From assembly GCA_030867875.1 (NCBI GenBank), contig JAOWCC010000936.1:18780984-18844983 (forward strand): a DNA stretch of 64,000 nucleotides. The letters run 5' to 3'. The stretch's first letter is position 1, and each line of letters begins with the position of its first letter. The position numbers and the translations under genes were made by a program. Positions 37,201 to 49,600 of the stretch are shown one piece after another. Under the pieces are notes generated by a model, which saw only the letters and a program-made list of their open reading frames with translations, did no database searches and was not told the DNA's origin. This stretch comes from Actinernus sp. WN-2022 (Eukaryota; Cnidaria; Anthozoa; Actiniaria; Actinernidae).

Positions 37201-39317
37201 ATTTTTTCTTCAATTCTTTCTCCAACTTAATCCATTGATGTTCAGAAGCTACCAGGAGATTGTTTGAGATCATTTTGAAGCATATTGAGGTTTTTTTTTA
37301 TTTTTGTCAGAAATCCAAGATTTTTCGCCTACCCGGTCTGGCAAAAAATATACAGATTTGACCATTTTTTGAAGATGTTGATTTTTTGTTCAATTCTTTC
37401 TCCAACTTAATCCATTCATGTTGTGAAGCTAACAGGAGATTGTTTGATATCATTTTGAAGCATATTGAGTGTTTTTTTATTTTTGTCAGAAATCCAAGAC
37501 TTTTCGCCTACCCGGTCTGGCAAAAAATATCCAGATTTGACCATTTTTTTAAGATGTTGATTTTTTGTTCAATTCTTTCTCCAACTTAATCCATTCATGT
37601 TCTGAAGCTAACAGGAGATTGTTTGAGATCATTTTGAAGCATATTGAGTGTTTTTTTATTTTTGTCAGAAATCCAGATTTGACCATTTTTGATGATGTTA
37701 ATTTTTTGTTCAATTCTTTCTCCAACTTAATCCATTCATGTTCTGAAGCTAACAGGAGATTGTTTGAGATCATTTTGAAGCATATTGAGTGGTTTTTTAT
37801 TTTTGTCAGAAATCCAGATTTGACCATTTTTGATGATGTTAATTTTTTCTTCAATTCTTTCTCCAACTTAATCCATTGATGTTCAGAAGCTACCAGGAGA
37901 TTGTTTGAGATCATTTTGAAGCATATTGAGGGTTTTTTTTATTTTTGTCAGAAATCCAAGATTTTTCGCCTACCCGGTCTGGCAAAAAATATACAGATTT
38001 GACCATTTTTTGAAGATGTTGATTTTTTGTTCAATTCTTTCTCCAACTTAATCCATTCATGTTGTGAAGCTAACAGGAGATTGTTTGATATCATTTTGAA
38101 GCATTATCGAGTGGTTTTTAGTTTTTGTCAGAAATCAAAAATCCGATTTGACCATTTTTTGATGATGTTAATTTTTACTTCAATTCTTTCTCCAACTTAA
38201 TCCATTGATGTTCAGAAGCTAACAGGAGATTGTTTGAGATCATTTTGAAGCATATTGAGTGGTTTTTTTATTTTTGTCAGAAATCCAAGATTTTTCGCCT
38301 ACCCGGTCTGGCAAAAAATATTCAGATTTGACCATTTTTTGAAGATGTTGATTTTTTGTTCAATTCTTTCTCCAACTTAATCCATTCATGTTCTGGAGCT
38401 AACAGGAGATTGTTTGATATCATTTTGAAGCATTATCGAGTGGTTTTTAGTTTTTGTCAGAAATCAAAAAGCCAGATTTGAACATTTTTGATGATGTTAA
38501 TTTTTACTTCAATTCTTTCTCCAACTTAATCCATTGATGTTCAGAAGCTAACAGGAGATTGTTTGAGATCATTTTGAAGCATATTGAGTGTTTTTTTTAT
38601 TTTTGTAAGAAATCCAAGATTATTTGCCTACCCGGTCTGGCAAAAAATATTCAGATTTGACCATTTTTTGAAGATGTTGATTTTTTTATTCAATTCTTAC
38701 TCCAACTTAATCCATTCATGTTCTGAAGCTAACAGGAGATTGTTTGATATCATTTTGAAGCATATTGAGTGTTTTTTCATTTTTGTCAGAAATCCTAGAT
38801 TTTTCGCCTACCCGGTCTGGGAAAAAATATTCAGATTTGACCATTTTTTGAAGATGTTAATTTTTACTTCAATTCTTTCTCCAACTTAATCCATTGATGT
38901 TCTGAAGTAACAGGAGATTGTTTGAGATCATTTTGAAGCATATTGAGTGGTTTTTTTATTTTTGTCAGAAATCCAAGACTTTTCGCCTACCCGGTCTGGC
39001 AAAAAATATCCAGATTTGACCATTTTTTTAAGATGTTGATTTTTTGTTCAATTCTTTCTCCAACTTAAACCATTCATGTTCTGAAGCTAACAGGAGATTG
39101 TTTGAGATCATTTTGAAGCATATTGAGTGTTTTTTTATTTTTGTCAGAAATCCAGATTTGACCATTTTTGATGATGTTAATTTTTTCTTCAATTCTTTCT
39201 CCAACTTAATCCATTCATGTTCTGAAGCTACCAGGAGATTGTTTGAGATCATTTTGAAGCATATTGAGTGTTTTTTTATTTTTGTAAGAAATCCAAGATT
39301 ATTTGCCTACCCGGTCT
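34299..39317 (+). repeat. Long insert-free block (30 units) between inserts 13 and 14
   Basis: Units from 34418: A-C-B'-A-A-A-C-C-C-A-B'-A-A-C-C-A-C-C-A-A-C-C-A-B'-A-B-A'-A-A-C. It shows single-unit copy-number changes: two adjacent near-identical A units (35067 and 35246, spaced 179 bp), three C units in a row (35425, 35566, 35707), and A-C-C repeated without the B'-A spacer (36357, 36818, 37460). Mosaics of the 970-bp module make up most of it. From about 38015 it enters the 2,587-bp tandem duplication. Confidence 0.88.
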
Positions 39318-39557
39318 CTACTAATTATCATAATGGTCGGTACCTTAAATGCAGAATAAACTTCTAAACGATATCGATATCTCGATAGGATATGTACCTA
39401 CTGGCCATGGAGTTCCTGTGACCTGACAACGTAACTCATCTAAACAAGATAGACACTGCTTCTGATGTGTGGAGACAGGAAGATATTGAGGTACGTGTTA
39501 TGAAGGTGTCGAGAAAGGAAGCAGATATTCAGGTGTGTGTTATGAAGGATAGACACT
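39318..39557 (+). repeat. 240-bp interspersed element, copy 14 (haplotype 2)
   Basis: Haplotype 2 with 'tttgaacattttt' on the right, as in copies 6 and 15. It is duplicated as copy 15 within the 2,587-bp tandem repeat. Confidence 0.92.
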
Positions 39558-41904
39558 GGCTAAAAAATCCAGATTTGAACATTTTTGAATTATGTTGATT
39601 TTTTGTTCAATTCTTTCTCCAACTTAATCCATTCATGTTCTGAAGCTAACAGGAGATTGTTTGATATCATTTTGAAGCATATTGAGTGTTTTTTTATTTT
39701 TGTCAGAAATCCAGATTTGACCATTTTTTGAAGATGTTAATTTTTACTTCAATTCTTTCTCCAACTTAATCCATTGATATTCAGAAGCTAACAGGAGATT
39801 GTTTGAGATCATTTTGAAGCATATTGAGTGTTTTTTTTATTTTTGTCAGAAATCCAAGATTTTTCGCCTACCCGGTCTGGCAAAAAATATTCAGATTTGA
39901 CCATTTTTTGAAGATGTTGATTTTTTGTTCAATTCTTTCTCCAACTTAATCCATTCATGTTCTGGAGCTAACAGGAGATTGTTTGATATCATTTTGAAGC
40001 ATTATCGAGTGGTTTTTAGTTTTTGTCAGAAATCAAAAAGCCAGATTTGAACATTTTTGATGATGTTAATTTTTACTTCAATTCTTTCTCCAACTTAATC
40101 CATTGATGTTCAGAAGCTAACAGGAGATTGTTTGAGATCATTTTGAAGCATATTGAGTGTTTTTTTTATTTTTGTAAGAAATCCAAGATTATTTGCCTAC
40201 CCGGTCTGGCAAAAAATATTCAGATTTGACCATTTTTTGAAGATGTTGATTTTTTTATTCAATTCTTACTCCAACTTAATCCATTCATGTTCTGAAGCTA
40301 ACAGGAGATTGTTTGATATCATTTTGAAGCATATTGAGTGTTTTTTCATTTTTGTCAGAAATCCAAGATTTTTCGCCTACCCGGTCTGGGAAAAAATATT
40401 CAGATTTGACCATTTTTTGAAGATGTTAATTTTTACTTCAATTCTTTCTCCAACTTAATCCATTGATGTTCTGAAGCTAACAGGAGATTGTTTGAGATCA
40501 TTTTGAAGCATATTGAGTGGTTTTTTTATTTTTGTCAGAAATCCAAGACTTTTCGCCTACCCGGTCTGGCAAAAAATATCCAGATTTGACCATTTTTTTA
40601 AGATGTTGATTTTTTGTTCAATTCTTTCTCCAACTTAATCCATTCATGTTGTGAAGCTAACAGGAGATTGTTTGATATCATTTTGAAGCATTATCGAGTG
40701 GTTTTTAGTTTTTGTCAGAAATCAAAAATCCGATTTGACCATTTTTTGATGATGTTAATTTTTACTTCAATTCTTTCTCCAACTTAATCCATTGATGTTC
40801 AGAAGCTAACAGGAGATTGTTTGAGATCATTTTGAAGCATATTGAGTGGTTTTTTTATTTTTGTCAGAAATCCAAGATTTTTCGCCTACCCGGTCTGGCA
40901 AAAAATATTCAGATTTGACCATTTTTTGAAGATGTTGATTTTTTGTTCAATTCTTTCTCCAACTTAATCCATTCATGTTCTGGAGCTAACAGGAGATTGT
41001 TTGATATCATTTTGAAGCATTATCGAGTGGTTTTTAGTTTTTGTCAGAAATCAAAAAGCCAGATTTGAACATTTTTGATGATGTTAATTTTTACTTCAAT
41101 TCTTTCTCCAACTTAATCCATTGATGTTCAGAAGCTAACAGGAGATTGTTTGAGATCATTTTGAAGCATATTGAGTGTTTTTTTTATTTTTGTAAGAAAT
41201 CCAAGATTATTTGCCTACCCGGTCTGGCAAAAAATATTCAGATTTGACCATTTTTTGAAGATGTTGATTTTTTTATTCAATTCTTACTCCAACTTAATCC
41301 ATTCATGTTCTGAAGCTAACAGGAGATTGTTTGATATCATTTTGAAGCATATTGAGTGTTTTTTCATTTTTGTCAGAAATCCTAGATTTTTCGCCTACCC
41401 GGTCTGGGAAAAAATATTCAGATTTGACCATTTTTTGAAGATGTTAATTTTTACTTCAATTCTTTCTCCAACTTAATCCATTGATGTTCTGAAGTAACAG
41501 GAGATTGTTTGAGATCATTTTGAAGCATATTGAGTGGTTTTTTTATTTTTGTCAGAAATCCAAGACTTTTCGCCTACCCGGTCTGGCAAAAAATATCCAG
41601 ATTTGACCATTTTTTTAAGATGTTGATTTTTTGTTCAATTCTTTCTCCAACTTAAACCATTCATGTTCTGAAGCTAACAGGAGATTGTTTGAGATCATTT
41701 TGAAGCATATTGAGTGTTTTTTTATTTTTGTCAGAAATCCAGATTTGACCATTTTTGATGATGTTAATTTTTTCTTCAATTCTTTCTCCAACTTAATCCA
41801 TTCATGTTCTGAAGCTACCAGGAGATTGTTTGAGATCATTTTGAAGCATATTGAGTGTTTTTTTATTTTTGTAAGAAATCCAAGATTATTTGCCTACCCG
41901 GTCT
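39558..41904 (+). repeat. Satellite block between inserts 14 and 15
   Basis: Units: C'-A-B-A'-A-A-B'-A-B-A'-A-A-C. Two A' units (40148 and 41166), the empty-site lineage, lie here. Two A units have 'ctgggaaaaaat' in place of 'ctggcaaaaaat'. Confidence 0.88.
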
Positions 41905-42144
41905 CTACTAATTATCATAATGGTCGGTACCTTAAATGCAGAATAAACTTCTAAACGATATCGATATCTCGATAGGATATGTACCTACTGGCCATGGAGT
42001 TCCTGTGACCTGACAACGTAACTCATCTAAACAAGATAGACACTGCTTCTGATGTGTGGAGACAGGAAGATATTGAGGTACGTGTTATGAAGGTGTCGAG
42101 AAAGGAAGCAGATATTCAGGTGTGTGTTATGAAGGATAGACACT
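41905..42144 (+). repeat. 240-bp interspersed element, copy 15 (haplotype 2)
   Basis: Tandem-duplication partner of copy 14, 2,587 bp apart, with matching flanks. Confidence 0.92.
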
Positions 42145-43474
42145 GGCTAAAAAATCCAGATTTGAACATTTTTGAATTATGTTGATTTTTTGTTCAATTC
42201 TTTCTCCAACTTAATCCATTCATGTTCTGAAGCTAACAGGAGATTGTTTGATATCATTTTGAAGCATATTGAGTGTTTTTTTATTTTTGTCAGAAATCCA
42301 GATTTGACCATTTTTTGAAGATGTTAATTTTTACTTCAATTCTTTCTCCAACTTAATCCATTGATATTCAGAAGCTAACAGGAGATTGTTTGAGATCATT
42401 TTGAAGCATATTGAGTGTTTTTTTTATTTTTGTCAGAAATCCAAGATTTTTCGCCTACCCGGTCTGGCAAAAAATATTCAGATTTGACCATTTTTTGAAG
42501 ATGTTGATTTTTTGTTCAATTCTTTCTCCAACTTAATCCATTCATGTTCTGGAGCTAACAGGAGATTGTTTGATATCATTTTGAAGCATTATCGAGTGGT
42601 TTTTAGTTTTTGTCAGAAATCAAAAAGCCAGATTTGAACATTTTTGATGATGTTAATTTTTACTTCAATTCTTTCTCCAACTTAATCCATTGATGTTCAG
42701 AAGCTAACAGGAGATTGTTTGAGATCATTTTGAAGCATATTGAGTGTTTTTTTTATTTTTGTAAGAAATCCAAGATTATTTGCCTACCCGGTCTGGCAAA
42801 AAATATTCAGATTTGACCATTTTTTGAAGATGTTGATTTTTTTATTCAATTCTTACTCCAACTTAATCCATTCATGTTCTGAAGCTAACAGGAGATTGTT
42901 TGATATCATTTTGAAGCATATTGAGTGTTTTTTCATTTTTGTCAGAAATCCAAGATTTTTCGCCTACCCGGTCTGGGAAAAAATATTCAGATTTGACCAT
43001 TTTTTGAAGATGTTAATTTTTACTTCAATTCTTTCTCCAACTTAATCCATTGATGTTCTGAAGCTAACAGGAGATTGTTTGAGATCATTTTGAAGCATAT
43101 TGAGTGGTTTTTTTATTTTTGTCAGAAATCCAAGACTTTTCGCCTACCCGGTCTGGCAAAAAATATCCAGATTTGACCATTTTTTTAAGATGTTGATTTT
43201 TTGTTCAATTCTTTCTCCAACTTAATCCATTCATGTTCTGAAGCTAACAGGAGATTGTTTGAGATCATTTTGAAGCATATTGAGTGTTTTTTTATTTTTG
43301 TCAGAAATCCAGATTTGACCATTTTTGATGATGTTAATTTTTTCTTCAATTCTTTCTCCAACTTAATCCATTCATGTTCTGAAGCTACCAGGAGATTGTT
43401 TGAGATCATTTTGAAGCATATTGAGTGTTTTTTTATTTTTGTAAGAAATCCAAGATTATTTGCCTACCCGGTCT
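42145..43474 (+). repeat. Satellite block between inserts 15 and 16 (1,570-bp period)
   Basis: Units: C'-A-B-A'-A-A-C. It is the 2,587-bp repeat minus its middle B'-A-B-A'-A-A section. It also lacks the 'gaagtaacag' base loss, so it is not a simple deletion of the neighbouring copy. Confidence 0.87.
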
Positions 43475-43714
43475 CTACTAATTATCATAATGGTCGGTAC
43501 CTTAAATGCAGAATAAACTTCTAAACGATATCGATATCTCGATAGGATATGTACCTACTGGCCATGGAGTTCCTGTGACCTGACAACGTAACTCATCTAA
43601 ACAAGATAGACACTGCTTCTGATGTGTGGAGACAGGAAGATATTGAGGTACGTGTTATGAAGGTGTCGAGAAAGGAAGCAGATATTCAGGTGTGTGTTAT
43701 GAAGGATAGACACT
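43475..43714 (+). repeat. 240-bp interspersed element, copy 16 (haplotype 2)
   Basis: Haplotype 2 with ordinary 'tttgacc' on the right, unlike copies 14 and 15 just upstream. Confidence 0.92.
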
Positions 43715-44684
43715 GGCTAAAAAATCCAGATTTGACCATTTTTGAATTATGTTGATTTTTTGTTCAATTCTTTCTCCAACTTAATCCATTCATGTTCTGA
43801 AGCTAACAGGAGATTGTTTGATATCATTTTGAAGCATATTGAGTGTTTTTTTATTTTTGTCAGAAATCCAGATTTGACCATTTTTTGAAGATGTTAATTT
43901 TTACTTCAATTCTTTCTCCAACTTAATCCATTGATATTCAGAAGCTAACAGGAGATTGTTTGAGATCATTTTGAAGCATATTGAGTGTTTTTTTTATTTT
44001 TGTCAGAAATCCAAGATTTTTCGCCTACCCGGTCTGGCAAAAAATATCCAGATTTGACCATTTTTTGAAGATGTTGATTTTTTGTTCAATTCTTTCTCCA
44101 ACTTAATCCATTCATGTTCTGAAGCTAACAGGAGATTGTTTGATATCATTTTGAAGCATTATCGAGTGGTTTTTAGTTTTTGTTAGAAATCAAAAATCCA
44201 GATTTGAACATTTTTGATGATGTTAATTTTTACTTCAATTCTTTCTCCAACTTAATCCATTGATGTTCAGAAGCTAACAGGAGATTGTTTGAGATCATTT
44301 TGAAGCATATTGAGTGGTTTTTTTATTTTTGTCAGAAATCCAAGACTTTTCGCCTACCCGGTCTGGCAAAAAATATCCAGATTTGACCATTTTTTTAAGA
44401 TGTTGATTTTTTGTTCAATTCTTTCTCCAACTTAATCCATTCATGTTCTGAAGCTAACAGGAGATTGTTTGAGATCATTTTGAAGCATATTGAGTGTTTT
44501 TTTATTTTTGTCAGAAATCCAGATTTGACCATTTTTGATGATGTTAATTTTTTCTTCAATTCTTTCTCCAACTTAATCCATTCATGTTCTGAAGCTACCA
44601 GGAGATTGTTTGAGATCATTTTGAAGCATATTGAGTGTTTTTTTATTTTTGTAAGAAATCCAAGATTATTTGCCTACCCGGTCT
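43715..44684 (+). repeat. Satellite block between inserts 16 and 17 (1,210-bp period)
   Basis: Units: C'-A-B-A-C. The B unit is the 'gttagaaatc' subtype that marks the 1,726-bp HOR. Confidence 0.87.
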
Positions 44685-44924
44685 CTACTAATTATCATAA
44701 TGGTCGGTACCTTAAATGCAGAATAAACTTCTAAACGATATCGATATCTCGATAGGATATGTACCTACTGGCCATGGAGTTCCTGTGACCTGACAACGTA
44801 ACTCATCTAAACAAGATAGACACTGCTTCTGATGTGTGGAGACAGGAAGATATTGAGGTACGTGTTATGAAGGTGTCGAGAAAGGAAGCAGATATTCAGG
44901 TGTGTGTTATGAAGGATAGACACT
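44685..44924 (+). repeat. 240-bp interspersed element, copy 17 (haplotype 2)
   Basis: Opens the first 1,726-bp HOR and the block that recurs 14,661 bp downstream (partner: copy 24). Confidence 0.92.
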
Positions 44925-46410
44925 GGCTAAAAAATCCAGATTTGACCATTTTTGAATTATGTTGATTTTTTGTTCAATTCTTTCTCCAACTTAATCCATT
45001 CATGTTCTGAAGCTAACAGGAGATTGTTTGATATCATTTTGAAGCATATTGAGTGTTTTTTTATTTTTGTCAGAAATCCAGATTTGACCATTTTTTGAAG
45101 ATGTTAATTTTTACTTCAATTCTTTCTCCAACTTAATCCATTGATATTCAGAAGCTAACAGGAGATTGTTTGAGATCATTTTGAAGCATATTGAGTGTTT
45201 TTTTTATTTTTGTCAGAAATCCAAGATTTTTCGCCTACCCGGTCTGGCAAAAAATATCCAGATTTGACCATTTTTTGAAGATGTTGATTTTTTGTTCAAT
45301 TCTTTCTCCAACTTAATCCATTCATGTTCTGAAGCTAACAGGAGATTGTTTGATATCATTTTGAAGCATTATCGAGTGGTTTTTAGTTTTTGTTAGAAAT
45401 CAAAAATCCAGATTTGAACATTTTTGATGATGTTAATTTTTACTTCAATTCTTTCTCCAACTTAATCCATTGATGTTCAGAAGCTAACAGGAGATTGTTT
45501 GAGATCATTTTGAAGCATAGTGAGTGTTTTTTTTATTTTTGTCAGAAATCCAAGATTTTTCGCCTACCCGGTCTGGCAAAAAATATTCAGATTTGACCAT
45601 TTTTTGAAGATGTTGATTTTTTGTTCAATTCTTTCTCCAACTTAATCCATTGATGTTCAGAAGCTAACAGGAGATTGTTTGAGATCATTTTGAAGCATAG
45701 TGAGTGTTTTTTTTATTTTTGTCAGAAATCCAAGATTTTTCGCCTACCCGGTCTGGCAAAAAATATTCAGATTTGACCATTTTTTGAAGATGTTGATTTT
45801 TTGTTCAATTCTTTCTCCAACTTAATCCATTCATGTTCTGAAGCTAACAGGAGATTGTTTGATATCATTTTGAAGCATTATCGAGTGGTTTTTAGTTTTT
45901 GTCAGAAATCAAAAAGCCAGATTTGAACATTTTTGATGATGTTAATTTTTACTTCAATTCTTTCTCCAACTTAATCCATTGATGTTCAGAAGCTAACAGG
46001 AGATTGTTTGAGATCATTTTGAAGCATATTGAGTGTTTTTTTTATTTTTGTCAGAAATCCAAGACTTTTCGCCTACCCGGTCTGGCAAAAAATATCCAGA
46101 TTTGACCATTTTTTGAAGATGTTGATTTTTTGTTCAATTCTTTCTCCAACTTAATCCATTCATGTTCTGAAGCTAACAGGAGATTGTTTGATATCATTTT
46201 GAAGCATTATCGAGTGGTTTTTAGTTTTTGTCAGAAATCAAAAATCCGATTTGACCATTTTTGATGATGTTAATTTTTACTTCAATTCTTTCTCCAACTT
46301 AATCCATTCATGTTCTGAAGCTACCAGGAGATTGTTTGAGATCATTTTGAAGCATATTGAGTGTTTTTTTATTTTTGTAAGAAATCCAAGATTATTTGCC
46401 TACCCGGTCT
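44925..46410 (+). repeat. Satellite part of 1,726-bp HOR, copy 1
   Basis: Units: C'-A-B-A-A-B-A-B', nine units counting the type I unit. The first B is the 'gttagaaatc' subtype and the next two A units have 'gcatagtgag'. The HOR recurs between inserts 20-21 and 24-25. Confidence 0.9.
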
Positions 46411-46650
46411 CTACTAATTATCATAATGGTCGGTACCTTAAATGCAGAATAAACTTCTAAACGATATCGATATCTCGATAGGATATGTACCTACTGGCCA
46501 TGGAGTTCCTGTGACCTGACAACGTAACTCATCTAAACAAGATAGACACTGCTTCTGATGTGTGGAGACAGGAAGATATTGAGGTACGTGTTATGAAGGT
46601 GTCGAGAAAGGAAGCAGATATTCAGGTGTGTGTTATGAAGGATAGACACT
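46411..46650 (+). repeat. 240-bp interspersed element, copy 18 (haplotype 2)
   Basis: Right flank 'attatgttc', as in copy 7, its partner 26,801 bp upstream. Followed by more than 5 kb without an element. Confidence 0.92.
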
Positions 46651-49600
46651 GGCTAAAAAATCCAGATTTGACCATTTTTGAATTATGTTCATTTTTTGTT
46701 CAATTCTTTCTCCAACTTAATCCATTCATGTTCTGAAGCTAACAGGAGATTGTTTGAGATCATTTTGAAGCATATTGAGTGTTTTTTTATTTTTGTCAGA
46801 AATCCAAGATTTTTCGCCTACCCGGTCTGGCAAAAAATATCCAGATTTGACCATTTTTTTAAGATGTTGATTTTTTGTTCAATTCTTTCTCCAACTTAAT
46901 CCATTCATGTTCTGAAGCTAACAGGAGATTGTTTGAGATCATTTTGAAGCATATTGAGTGTTTTTTTATTTTTGTCAGAAATCCAGATTTGACCATTTTT
47001 GATGATGTTAATTTTTTGTTCAATTCTTTCTCCAACTTAATCCATTCATGTTCTGAAGCTAACAGGAGATTGTTTGAGATCATTTTGAAGCATATTGAGT
47101 GGTTTTTTATTTTTGTCAGAAATCCAGATTTGACCATTTTTGATGATGTTAATTTTTTCTTCAATTCTTTCTCCAACTTAATCCATTGATGTTCAGAAGC
47201 TACCAGGAGAGTGTTTGAGATCATTTTGAAGCATATTGAGGGTTTTTTTTATTTTTGTCAGAAATCCAAGATTTTTCGCCTACCCGGTCTGGCAAAAAAT
47301 ATACAGATTTGACCATTTTTTGAAGATGTTGATTTTTTGTTCAATTCTTTCTCCAACTTAATCCATTCATGTTGTGAAGCTAACAGGAGATTGTTTGATA
47401 TCATTTTGAAGCATTATCGAGTGGTTTTTAGTTTTTGTCAGAAATCAAAAATCCGATTTGACCATTTTTGGATGATGTTAATTTTTACTTCAATTCTTTC
47501 TCCAACTTAATCCATTGATGTTCAGAAGCTAACAGGAGATTGTTTGAGATCATTTTGAAGCATATTGAGTGGTTTTTTTATTTTTGTCAGAAATCCAAGA
47601 TTTTTCGCCTACCCGGTCTGGCAAAAAATATTCAGATTTGACCATTTTTTGAAGATGTTGATTTTTTGTTCAATTCTTTCTCCAACTTAATCCATTCATG
47701 TTCTGAAGCTAACAGGAGATTGTTTGATATCATTTTGAAGCATATTGAGTGTTTTTTTATTTTTGTCAGAAATCCAAGACTTTTCGCCTACCCGGTCTGG
47801 CAAAAAATATCCAGATTTGACCATTTTTTTAAGATGTTGATTTTTTGTTCAATTCTTTCTCCAACTTAATCCATTCATGTTCTGAAGCTAACAGGAGATT
47901 GTTTGAGATCATTTTGAAGCATATTGAGTGTTTTTTTATTTTTGTCAGAAATCCAGATTTGACCATTTTTGATGATGTTAATTTTTTGTTCAATTCTTTC
48001 TCCAACTTAATCCATTCATGTTCTGAAGCTAACAGGAGATTGTTTGAGATCATTTTGAAGCATATTGAGTGGTTTTTTATTTTTGTCAGAAATCCAGATT
48101 TGACCATTTTTGATGATGTTAATTTTTTCTTCAATTCTTTCTCCAACTTAATCCATTGATGTTCAGAAGCTACCAGGAGATTGTTTGAGATCATTTTGAA
48201 GCATATTGAGGGTTTTTTTTATTTTTGTCAGAAATCCAAGATTTTTCGCCTACCCGGTCTGGCAAAAAATATACAGATTTGACCATTTTTTGAAGATGTT
48301 GATTTTTTGTTCAATTCTTTCTCCAACTTAATCCATTCATGTTGTGAAGCTAACAGGAGATTGTTTGATATCATTTTGAAGCATTATCGAGTGGTTTTTA
48401 GTTTTTGTCAGAAATCAAAAATCCGATTTGACCATTTTTTGATGATGTTAATTTTTACTTCAATTCTTTCTCCAACTTAATCCATTGATGTTCAGAAGCT
48501 AACAGGAGATTGTTTGAGATCATTTTGAAGCATATTGAGTGGTTTTTTTATTTTTGTCAGAAATCCAAGATTTTTCGCCTACCCGGTCTGGCAAAAAATA
48601 TTCAGATTTGACCATTTTTTGAAGATGTTGATTTTTTGTTCAATTCTTTCTCCAACTTAATCCATTCATGTTCTGGAGCTAACAGGAGATTGTTTGATAT
48701 CATTTTGAAGCATTATCGAGTGGTTTTTAGTTTTTGTCAGAAATCAAAAAGCCAGATTTGAACATTTTTGATGATGTTAATTTTTACTTCAATTCTTTCT
48801 CCAACTTAATCCATTGATGTTCAGAAGCTAACAGGAGATTGTTTGAGATCATTTTGAAGCATATTGAGTGGTTTTTTTATTTTTGTCAGAAATCCAAGAT
48901 TTTTTGCCTACCCGGTCTGGCAAAAAATATCCAGATTTGACCATTTTTTGAAGATGTTGATTTTTTGTTCAATTCTTTCTCCAACTTAATCCATTCATGT
49001 TCTGGAGCTAACAGGAGATTGTTTGATATCATTTTGAAGCATTATCGAGTGGTTTTTAGTTTTTGTCAGAAATCAAAAAGCCAGATTTGACCATTTTTGA
49101 TGATGTTAATTTTTACTTCAATTCTTTCTCCAACTTAATCCATTGATGTTCAGAAGCTAACAGGAGATTGTTTGAGATCATTTTGAAGCATATTGAGTGG
49201 TTTTTTTATTTTTGTCAGAAATCCAAGATTTTTCGCCTACCCGGTCTGGCAAAAAATATCCAGATTTGACCATTTTTTGAAGATGTTGATTTTTTTGTTC
49301 AATTCTTTCTCCAACTTAATCCATTCATGTTCTGAAGCTAACAGGAGATTGTTTGATATCATTTTGAAGCATATTGAGTGTTTTTTTATTTTTGTCAGAA
49401 ATCCAAGACTTTTCGCCTACCCGGTCTGGCAAAAAATATCCAGATTTGACCATTTTTTTAAGATGTTGATTTTTTGTTCAATTCTTTCTCCAACTTAATC
49501 CATTCATGTTCTGAAGCTAACAGGAGATTGTTTGAGATCATTTTGAAGCATATTGAGTGTTTTTTTATTTTTGTCAGAAATCCAGATTTGACCATTTTTG

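Larger units (their letters stand above)
38015..43188 (+). repeat. 2,587-bp tandem duplication (two adjacent copies)
   Basis: The segment from about 38015 to 40601 is followed directly by a second copy to about 43188. Shared private marks prove common origin: a one-base loss giving 'gaagtaacag' at 38907/38908 and 41494/41495, 'cttaaacc' with t-to-a at 39069 and 41656, and 'aatcctagat' near 38795 and 41382, each pair 2,587 bp apart. I saw no difference in the parts compared. It carries inserts 14 and 15. Confidence 0.9.
44620..48870 (+). repeat. 4.2-kb segment duplicated at about 59281-63531
   Basis: Constant distance of 14,661 bp; elements 17-18 correspond to 24-25. Differences seen: 46689/61350 (c/g), 47211 (g for t) and 60097 (c for a). 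The block ends where 'gagatc' at 48850 faces 'gatatc' near 63510. Confidence 0.87.
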
